NCBI GenBank assembly: GCA_963838835.1
Contig: CAWITA010000030.1
Coordinates: forward strand, 1 to 64,000
Direction: 5' to 3'
DNA from: Bog-473 sp963838835
Lineage (GTDB): Bacteria; Actinomycetota; Acidimicrobiia; Acidimicrobiales; RAAP-2
Length of the DNA: 64,000 nucleotides
Part shown: in pieces, positions 58,298 to 64,000 of the stretch
Layout of the letters: the number at the start of each line of letters is the position of its first letter
Numbering within the stretch: position 1 is the first letter of the stretch
Program-made: the position numbers and the translations under genes
Notes under the pieces: model-generated
What the model saw: the letters and a program-made list of their open reading frames with translations, nothing else
Database searches by the model: none
What the model was told of the DNA's origin: nothing

Positions 58298-59135
58298 GTG
58301 AAGTTCTCCGTTCGTCAGATCCTGGCCTCCGCCGCCGGCGCGGTCATCGCGGCGATCATCGCGTCGATCTTCGGGGTCAAGGGCACCATCGTCGGCGTTG
58401 CCATCGGCTCGGCGGCCGCCACCTTCGGCACGGCGTTGGTGGCGCAGTCCATCGAACGGGGCCAGCAGGCCGTCAAGCAGGTGGTCGTGCGGGCCCCCGA
58501 GTCGTCCCCGTTGCTGCGCAAGCTGGGCGCGACCGGCACCGGCAGCGCCGACGGTTCGCCGAGCGACGCGGCGGGCGAATCCACGGCGACTCCCGGTGTC
58601 GGCGCGGAGACGATCGAGACGGCGTCGTCGGCGGCGGCGGAGGGGACCGATCGGCTGGAGATCTCGGCCGTGGCCGACGCCCCGGCCACGCAGCGCATCG
58701 ACGCCACGACCCTGCCGCCGCCGCCGGCCCGGCAGCCCCGGCGGCCGGTCGGTTCACCAGGATTCCGATGGACCACCATTGCGGGCACGGCGGCCATCGT
58801 GTTCGTGATCGCGCTGCTGTTCATCACGGCGATCGAGCTGATCTCGGGAAAACCGCTGGCGGCGATCTTCGGGAACACCGGCGGCGGGACGACGGTCAAG
58901 AACGTCTTCACGCCCGCGCCCACGCCGGCCCGCGCCGGCGCCGGCACCGACCACGACAACCTCGATCCCCTCGACGACGTCGACGACGTCGCCGACGAGC
59001 ACGACGACCAGCACGACGGCACCGACGAGCACCACCACAACGGTCGCTCCCGGTGCCTCGACCACCACCACGACCGCTCCCACCGGGTCGGCCAGATCGA
59101 CGACGACATCGACGTCGGGCGTGCACTCGCCGTGA
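58298..59135 (+). CDS. Membrane protein with threonine-rich C-terminal tail, one frameshift
   Basis: About 278 residues with a GTG start (VKFSVRQILASAAGAVIAAIIA). Two membrane regions: SAAGAVIAAIIASIFGVKGTIVGVAIGSAAATFG and TTIAGTAAIVFVIALLFITAIELISG, separated by a 130-residue Ala/Ser/Pro-rich cytoplasmic or external linker. Past a shift near 58935 the tail becomes PTTTTSIPSTTSTTSPTSTT and more, about 60 residues of mostly Thr, Ser and Pro, ending at TGA 59135. Such tails are extended, wall-spanning and often glycosylated. The function is unknown. Confidence 0.7.
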
Positions 59136-59144
59136 GGAGCGGGG

Positions 59145-59984
59145 TTACCAGCCCTTGAACTCGGCGGCCCGGCGCTCCACGAAGCTGGCGACGCCCTCTT
59201 TGGAGTCGAGCGTGTTGGTGACGAGCTCCTGGCCCACTGCCTCGTCGTGGAGCGACGTGGCGCGGTCGACGTCGAGGGCACGGTTCGTCAGCCACTTGGC
59301 GATCCAGATCGCCTTGGTGGGGCCCTGGGCCAACCGGTCGGAGAGCTCCTCCAGCGTGGACTGGAGCTCGGCCCGTGGCACCAGGCGATTGACCAAGCCG
59401 ATCCGGTACGCCTCGACCGCCGGCACGTCGTCGCCGAAGAAGAACAGCTCCTTGGCCTTCTGGATCCCCACGAGACGAGTGAGGATCCAGGCGCCGGCGG
59501 CGTCGGGGGCGATGCCTCGTCGGATGAAGACCTCGACGAACTTGGCCTCCTCGGCCATCACGACGAGGTCGCACGCCAGGGCGAGATGCATCCCGCCGCC
59601 GGCCGCCGTGCCGTTGACACCGGCGATGACGGGCTTCTCGCAGTCGAGGATCGATGTGACGAGCGCTTGCCAGCCGTCGCGGATCATGCGGGAGCCGTCG
59701 CCCACGACGCTCTCCGGGGCGTCGTCGGGCCTCGGCCGCGGCGGCAGCCGACCACCGCGCAGGTCCGCCCCGGTGCAGAAGGCCCTGTCGCCCACGGCGG
59801 TGATGACGACCGCCCGCACGAAGAGGTCCGCCGACGCGTCGCGCACCCACTCGGTGATCTGGTCTCGCATGAACTGCGTCATGGCGTTCCCGGCGTCGGG
59901 CCGGTTGAGGGTGATCCAGCAGACGCCGTCCTCGATCCTGCGGAGGACATCGTTGCCCACCGGGTTGTCGCTCGTGTCGCTCAT
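59145..59984 (-). CDS. Enoyl-CoA hydratase/isomerase family protein
   Basis: A 279-residue crotonase-fold enzyme. CWITLNRPDAGNAMTQFM, RAFCTGADLRGG (oxyanion loop), PVIAGVNGTAAGGGMHLALACDLVVMAEEAKF (second oxyanion NH and the first Glu position), and RRGIAPDAAGAWILTRLVG. Where hydratases have Glu at the second catalytic site (RIGxxP.xG), Ala/Asp is present here, so it may be an isomerase or hydrolase rather than a hydratase. ATG at 59984, 34 bases after the acyl-CoA synthetase gene stop; likely one operon. Confidence 0.9.
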   Translation of the reverse strand: MSDTSDNPVGNDVLRRIEDGVCWITLNRPDAGNAMTQFMRDQITEWVRDASADLFVRAVVITAVGDRAFCTGADLRGGRLPPRPRPDDAPESVVGDGSRMIRDGWQALVTSILDCEKPVIAGVNGTAAGGGMHLALACDLVVMAEEAKFVEVFIRRGIAPDAAGAWILTRLVGIQKAKELFFFGDDVPAVEAYRIGLVNRLVPRAELQSTLEELSDRLAQGPTKAIWIAKWLTNRALDVDRATSLHDEAVGQELVTNTLDSKEGVASFVERRAAEFKGW

Positions 59985-60018
59985 CGGTCTCCTTGCGTGC
60001 GTCGGGTCGTGTCGGCGC

Positions 60019-62211
60019 TCAGGCCAGCACGACGAGGGCGTCGGCCGCAACTGCGCCGTGCGGGCCGGCGACGAGCGGGTTGACGTCGACCTCGGCCACC
60101 TCGTCGGAGAGGTCGACGGCGAGGCGCTGCATCTTGATCAGCACGTCGACCAGGGCGGCCCTGTCGGCGGGCGGCTGCCCGCGCCGGCCGTGCAGGAGGG
60201 CGGACCCGCGCAGCTCGTCCAACATGGTGGCGGCGTCCCGGGCGGTGAAGGGGGGGACGCGGAACGTCACGTCGTGCAGGACCTCGACGAAGAGCCCGCC
60301 GAGGCCGAACATCACGACGGGACCGAAGAGGTCGTCGCGGGCGATCCCGACGACGGTCTCGACACCCCGCACCATCTCGGCCACCAGGACACCATCGATG
60401 CTGGCCTCCGGCGCGACCTCGGCGGCGGTGGCGACGAGGCGTTTTGAGGTCCGCCGGACGTCGTCCTCGTCGCGGACGCCCACGGCGACCAGTCCCAGAT
60501 CGGACTTGTGCGCGATGTCCGGCGAGACGATCTTCATCACGACGGGGTAGCCGATCTTCTTGGCGGCCTTGGCCGCCTCGGACGCCGATGTGGTGACGCG
60601 TTCCTTGGGCACGGCGACGCCGTACGCAGTGAGCAGGGCCTTGGAGTCCTGTTCCGAGAGGCTTTCGCCGCCGAGCCGCCGCACGCCCGGGGGCGCGAGC
60701 AGCGTCATGGCGGTCTTCTTCGCCGGGGAGGGGTGCAGCGGCGGACGAACGAAGGCGGACTGGTAGGAGGCGGTGAACCGGTGATGGTCGAAGTAGGCCT
60801 TGGCGGCCATGACGGCGTTGGTGAACGTTCGGAAGGTGGGCACCGTGCTGTGCAGGAGCGTCGTCGTGTAGGCCTCCTCGGTGCCGACCGGCGAGCCCCA
60901 GACCACGAAGATGGGCTTGTCGGTCGTCGCGGCCGCCGCGACGAGGTCCTCGCACAGCTTGGTGGCCATGGCGGGCACGGCGCCGGCGATCGGACACAGC
61001 AGGAGGTCGACCTGCGGATCGGCCAGCATCGCCTCGATGATCTTCGGGCCCCGCCAGTCGCGCACGGGGTGGCCTCCGTTGTCGACGGGATTCGAGACCC
61101 GCAGGTAAGGGGGGATCCACTGGTGCAGCAGCAGCTGTGAGGCCTTCGTCAGCGCGGGGAGCTCGAGGCCGGCGGCCGCCACCAGGTCGGCCATGTGGGC
61201 CCCGGTGCCGCCCGAGATGGAGTAGACGCACACACGCCCACCCGCGCCCCTGGTCAGGCGCCTCGTGGCCGTGGCGCTCGGCGGCTTGGAGCGAGCCAAC
61301 GCCGCGGAGACCTCGAGAAGCTGGTCGAGCCCGTCCACCCGCTGCACGCCGTATTGGCGGAACACGGCGGACACGACGTCGTCGGAGCCCGTGAGGTGGC
61401 CCGTGTGCGCCTTGGCCATGGACGTGCCCGCTGCGGTGCGGCCCACTTTGACGGCCACGATGGGGACCTTGCGCCGGGCGGCCGCGTCGGCCGCGAGCTG
61501 CAGGGTCCGCCCGTCCTTGAAGCCCTCGATATAGCAGGCGACGGCACCGGTCGTCTCGAGGCTCGAAAAGTAGTTGATGAAGTCGGCCGACTCCAGGTCG
61601 GCCTCGTTCCCGGCCGGCGCCCAGTGGGAGAGCTTGATGCCGATCTCCTGGCCCTGGAACACGGGGCGGCCCTGGTGGCCGCTTTGGGTGATGAGGGCGA
61701 TGGCCTTGCCGGGCAAGTCGTCGCGAAAGACCTCGAAGGCGTTGAGGTTGGTGTTGGGCCCGAGGAGGTGCAGCTTCCCGGCGGAGAGGATCTGTTCCAT
61801 CTCGTCTTGGAGGCGTTCGCCCTTGGTCCCCACCTCGGCAAACCCGGCCGCGAACACCACGGCGAACTTCGCCTCGGCCGCCACCGCATCGCGCAGGATC
61901 GGCAACGGTTCGCCGACGAGGATGGCCACCAGATCGAGCTGCTCCTCGATGTCGGTCAGCGCCTTCGCGCAGGGCCGGCCGGCGACGGCGGGCCGGTTGG
62001 GGTTGACGAAGGAGACGGTGGCTCCTCGCTTCTCGGCCCACGCGGTGATCTTTTGGGTCAGCGCGGTGTTGGGACGCGCGTTGGTGTCGGACGCGCCGAC
62101 GACGGCCACCCGCCTGGGACAGAAGAACGTGTCCAGGTCGAGGGAGCGGAGGCTGGTCGGACGACCGGTGCTGTCCAGTCCGCCCTCGGTCGCCGTGGTC
62201 CCCGTTCCCAT
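60019..62211 (-). CDS. ADP-forming acyl-CoA synthetase (acetate-CoA ligase type)
   Basis: A 730-residue one-chain NDP-forming acyl-CoA ligase. CoA-binding domain: RRVAVVGASDTNARPNTALTQKI. Ligase domain 1: LLGPNTNLNAFEVF, ALITQSGHQGRPVF and VKVGRTAAGTSMAKAHTGHLTGSDDV, with a His at the phospho-His position. ATP-grasp domain: LLTAYGVAVPKERVTTSASEAAKAAKKIGYPVVMKIVSPDIAHKSDLGLV, then EMVRGVETVVGIARDDLFGPVVMFGLGGLFVE. It activates a carboxylic acid to its CoA ester with ATP giving ADP. It precedes the crotonase gene. The ATG at 62211 follows GGGAGGGAC. Confidence 0.93.
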   Translation of the reverse strand: MGTGTTATEGGLDSTGRPTSLRSLDLDTFFCPRRVAVVGASDTNARPNTALTQKITAWAEKRGATVSFVNPNRPAVAGRPCAKALTDIEEQLDLVAILVGEPLPILRDAVAAEAKFAVVFAAGFAEVGTKGERLQDEMEQILSAGKLHLLGPNTNLNAFEVFRDDLPGKAIALITQSGHQGRPVFQGQEIGIKLSHWAPAGNEADLESADFINYFSSLETTGAVACYIEGFKDGRTLQLAADAAARRKVPIVAVKVGRTAAGTSMAKAHTGHLTGSDDVVSAVFRQYGVQRVDGLDQLLEVSAALARSKPPSATATRRLTRGAGGRVCVYSISGGTGAHMADLVAAAGLELPALTKASQLLLHQWIPPYLRVSNPVDNGGHPVRDWRGPKIIEAMLADPQVDLLLCPIAGAVPAMATKLCEDLVAAAATTDKPIFVVWGSPVGTEEAYTTTLLHSTVPTFRTFTNAVMAAKAYFDHHRFTASYQSAFVRPPLHPSPAKKTAMTLLAPPGVRRLGGESLSEQDSKALLTAYGVAVPKERVTTSASEAAKAAKKIGYPVVMKIVSPDIAHKSDLGLVAVGVRDEDDVRRTSKRLVATAAEVAPEASIDGVLVAEMVRGVETVVGIARDDLFGPVVMFGLGGLFVEVLHDVTFRVPPFTARDAATMLDELRGSALLHGRRGQPPADRAALVDVLIKMQRLAVDLSDEVAEVDVNPLVAGPHGAVAADALVVLA

Positions 62212-62330
62212 GTCCCTCCCTGGTGCGCGCCGCGCCGGCACCAAGCGCCTCCACGGTCGCGGCCGACCTCGTCGGGCTCCGGCGCGTCGCGCCGGGCCCA
62301 CGACGTGCCCGCGGGGGGACTCACCGTATA

Positions 62331-62344
62331 TGACGTCGGTGTCA
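62331..62344. promoter_or_regulatory. Weaker TGAC-N6-GTCA site, site 5
   Basis: ATGAC-GTCGGT-GTCAG between the acyl-CoA synthetase (minus) and rlmN (plus). One base departs from the exact CTGAC-N6-GTCAG form. It is 120 bases from the synthetase start. Its placement beside another CoA gene is the main reason to list it. Confidence 0.35.
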
Positions 62345-62440
62345 GTGTCGATCCACGTTCGACGGGATCGTCCGGCGCGACGACGGTCTTCGACATCCTG
62401 GTCGACAACGGCTTCATCGCTTCGCCCTAGCCTTGGGGCG

Positions 62441-63511
62441 ATGCCCGCGCCCTACGACCTCACGCGGGACGACGTGGCGGCGCTGCTCGACGGCGAGCCC
62501 GCCTACCGGGCCCGCCAGGTGTGGGAGGGGCTGCACGCCCGCGTCCAGCGGCCCGAGGAGATGACCGAGCTCCCGGCGGTTCTGCGTGCTGCCCTCGCCG
62601 AGGCGTTGCCCCCGGCTCTCCGCGAGGTCTCGCGGCGTACGGCCGACGCGGGCCGGACCACGAAGTGGCTGTGGGCTCTCGATGACGACGCCCGGGTGGA
62701 GACGGTGCTGATGCACTACCGGGACCGGGTCACCGTCTGCGTCTCGACCCAGGCCGGGTGCGCCATGGCCTGCCGGTTCTGCGCCACCGGGCAGGCCGGG
62801 TTCCAGCGCCACCTGACCCAGGGTGAGATCGTGGAGCAGGTGGCGGTCGCGGTGCGGGAGGCCAGGCCGCGCCGGCTCTCGAACGTCGTCTTCATGGGGA
62901 TGGGGGAACCCCTGGCCAACTACGACCGGGTGTGGGGCGCGGTCACCCGGCTGCACGGGGACATGGGCCTCTCGGCGCGCCACCTCACCCTGTCCACCGT
63001 CGGTCTCGTGCCGGGCATCCGCCGGCTGGCCACCGAGACGCTCCCGGTGAAGCTGGCCGTGTCGCTGCACGCGGCCAACGACGCCCTGCGGGACGAGCTG
63101 GTCCCGATCAACCGGCGCTACCCGCTGCAGGAGCTCGCCGTGGCGTGCGCCGAGTACGTGGCGGCCAGCGGGCGCCGCCTCTCCGTCGAGTGGGCGCTGA
63201 TCGACGCCGTCAACGACCGCGGCAGTGACGCCTCCGAGCTGGCGGAGTTCGCCAGGCCCCTGGGTGCCCACGTCAACCTCATCCCCCTCAATCCGACCCC
63301 GGGCTACCCGGTGATCGGATCGCCACCCGAACGCGTGCGGCGCTTCCGGGACCAGTTGGTGGCGCTCGGCGTGAACGCGACCATCCGAGCCACGAGGGGG
63401 GCCGACATCGATGCGGCCTGCGGCCAGCTGGCCGCCGCAACGACGCCCCGTCCGGCGTTGTCCGTGCCGGATGCTGGCGTCCGACTGGTGCCCGTCGTGC
63501 GGGGTGGCTAG
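62441..63511 (+). CDS. rlmN: 23S rRNA (adenine2503-C2)-methyltransferase RlmN
   Basis: A 356-residue radical-SAM enzyme that methylates A2503 of 23S rRNA and A37 of some tRNAs. Radical-SAM Cys107, Cys111 and Cys114 in GCAMACRFCATGQAGF. VVFMGMGEPLANYD, RHLTLSTVGLVPGIRRL, LAVSLHAANDALRDELVPINRRYP and VNLIPLNPTPGYP are standard. The catalytic Cys is in GADIDAACGQLA near the C-terminus. The N-terminal accessory domain (YRARQVWEGLHAR) is complete. This is a core gene, which marks the end of the accessory stretch. Confidence 0.97.
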   Translation: MPAPYDLTRDDVAALLDGEPAYRARQVWEGLHARVQRPEEMTELPAVLRAALAEALPPALREVSRRTADAGRTTKWLWALDDDARVETVLMHYRDRVTVCVSTQAGCAMACRFCATGQAGFQRHLTQGEIVEQVAVAVREARPRRLSNVVFMGMGEPLANYDRVWGAVTRLHGDMGLSARHLTLSTVGLVPGIRRLATETLPVKLAVSLHAANDALRDELVPINRRYPLQELAVACAEYVAASGRRLSVEWALIDAVNDRGSDASELAEFARPLGAHVNLIPLNPTPGYPVIGSPPERVRRFRDQLVALGVNATIRATRGADIDAACGQLAAATTPRPALSVPDAGVRLVPVVRGG

Positions 63512-63514
63512 AAC

Positions 63515-63847
63515 GTGGCCATGCCTCGCACAAAGCGACCGGGTGTCGTGCGGCCCTCGTGGCTGTGGTTCCTGCTCCTCGATGGCGGCATCGTCGTCCT
63601 GACCAGATTGGCCTTCAACAAGTCCGCCTACGAGAAGGTGGGTGTCAAGACCGGTGACGCCCTCCCGCCGCGCGAAGTCCTGCAGGCGATGCTGGTGGGG
63701 ACGGCGGTCATCCATGCCACCGAGGCGCTGGTCGCGGGCCGCATCGCCCGACGGCGCGGCCTCCCGGCGTGGGGCTGGCGGTTGCAGACCCTCATTGTCG
63801 GTTTCCCGTCGCTGCTGGCGCTGCGGCGGAGCGGCGCCGCGGCCTGA
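63515..63847 (+). CDS. Small membrane protein (DUF4499-like)
   Basis: A 110-residue protein whose GTG start lies three bases after the rlmN stop (an ATG follows at 63521). Two to three helices: WLWFLLLDGGIVVLTRLAF, LQAMLVGTAVIHATEALVAG and LQTLIVGFPSLLALRR. The IHATEALVAGRIARRRGLP.W..QT..VGFPSL pattern recalls DUF4499. The function is unknown. Its position suggests co-transcription with rlmN. Confidence 0.7.
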   Translation: MAMPRTKRPGVVRPSWLWFLLLDGGIVVLTRLAFNKSAYEKVGVKTGDALPPREVLQAMLVGTAVIHATEALVAGRIARRRGLPAWGWRLQTLIVGFPSLLALRRSGAAA

Positions 63848-64000
63848 ACGTCCTTCGCCAACGAGGCGGCATCTGCGCCGGTCGATCCGGGACCCGGCTC
63901 CCGCCGCTCAGATAGATGATGGTCGTGGCACCGGGGAATCCGGCCTGGATGGCTTGCCCAACGGCCACAGCGCGGGCCTTTGCCATCACCATGGTGGACG
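63848..64000. other. Window end, possible 3' part of a minus-strand gene
   Basis: A minus-strand frame is open from 63992 (MVMAKARAVAVGQAIQAGF, then GATTIIYLSGGS), but its end is Arg- and Ala-rich and not recognisable. It may be the tail of a gene that starts beyond the window, or chance. No firm call is possible. Confidence 0.2.

Noticed and set aside
59981..62254. Second long minus-strand frame over the acyl-CoA synthetase
   Set aside because: Highly Arg/Gly/Pro-biased, with no motifs; the neighbouring frame gives a complete ligase.

Overview
This window looks like chromosomal DNA from a high-GC actinobacterium, most likely of class Acidimicrobiia. The main support is a secreted protein (41142-44120) ending in six 42-residue repeats of the GYWLVASDGGIF type, which I know mainly from that class. 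Frequent GTG starts, 4-base stop/start overlaps, apparently leaderless promoters and a large complement of acyl-CoA, SDR and TetR genes fit the same placement. No rRNA, tRNA or CRISPR array was recognised.

Layout. 1-15 kb is a worn accessory region. It holds a shattered diacylglycerol-kinase-like gene, a frameshifted AI-2E permease, an integrase stub, an ArsR regulator with a stub of its usual SRPBCC partner, a beta-lactamase-fold serine hydrolase, an orphan FtsX-type permease and several small stress or housekeeping proteins. It also carries three pieces of IS110: a 5' gene scrap at 3.7 kb, a left-end remnant at 9.0-9.3 kb and one full-length element at 13.4-14.8 kb. The two long leaders share about 300 bases of non-coding sequence with conserved RNA hairpins, a candidate bridge RNA.

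15-24.7 kb is catabolic: a broken aldehyde dehydrogenase, a DEAD-box helicase, an SDR, a class II aldolase, RidA, a PEP-mutase-like enzyme, ThuA, an alcohol dehydrogenase with a VOC protein, RraA and a HAD hydrolase. 24.7-31.7 kb holds small regulatory units: PadR with a membrane protein, MerR divergent from a methyltransferase, and a cyclase-like protein.

31.7-41 kb is a [NiFe]-hydrogenase maturation locus. The minus strand reads yceI-like, hypC, a small membrane protein, hypD, hypF, a SIS-HypC fusion, a second SIS protein and hypE. A Fur-family gene (possibly a nickel-sensing Nur) and a PAS protein lie beside it, and hypA-hypB diverge on the plus strand. No hydrogenase structural gene is in view.

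44-64 kb returns to CoA metabolism: a hydroxyacid dehydrogenase, cupin, AllA-like protein, acyl-CoA thioesterase, SDR, TetR, a one-chain CoA-transferase-like protein, a LivK/LivHM/LivG/LivF-type uptake system, a thiolase, an enoyl-CoA hydratase, an ADP-forming acyl-CoA synthetase and RlmN. The set would take up and activate an organic acid and degrade it by beta-oxidation-like chemistry; the substrate cannot be named from sequence.

The most interesting signal is a shared operator. The exact palindrome CTGAC-N6-GTCAG occurs four times, always between genes and beside the dehydrogenase/CoA genes (18914, 22526, 45599, 48765), with a weaker fifth copy at 62331. Three copies sit in the same relation to a -10-like TA(A/G)CCT, and one lies directly upstream of the TetR gene. 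This suggests a local TetR regulon spread over more than 40 kb.

An unusual number of genes carry single-base frameshifts while their neighbours are intact. Uncorrected sequence error is at least as likely as gene decay.
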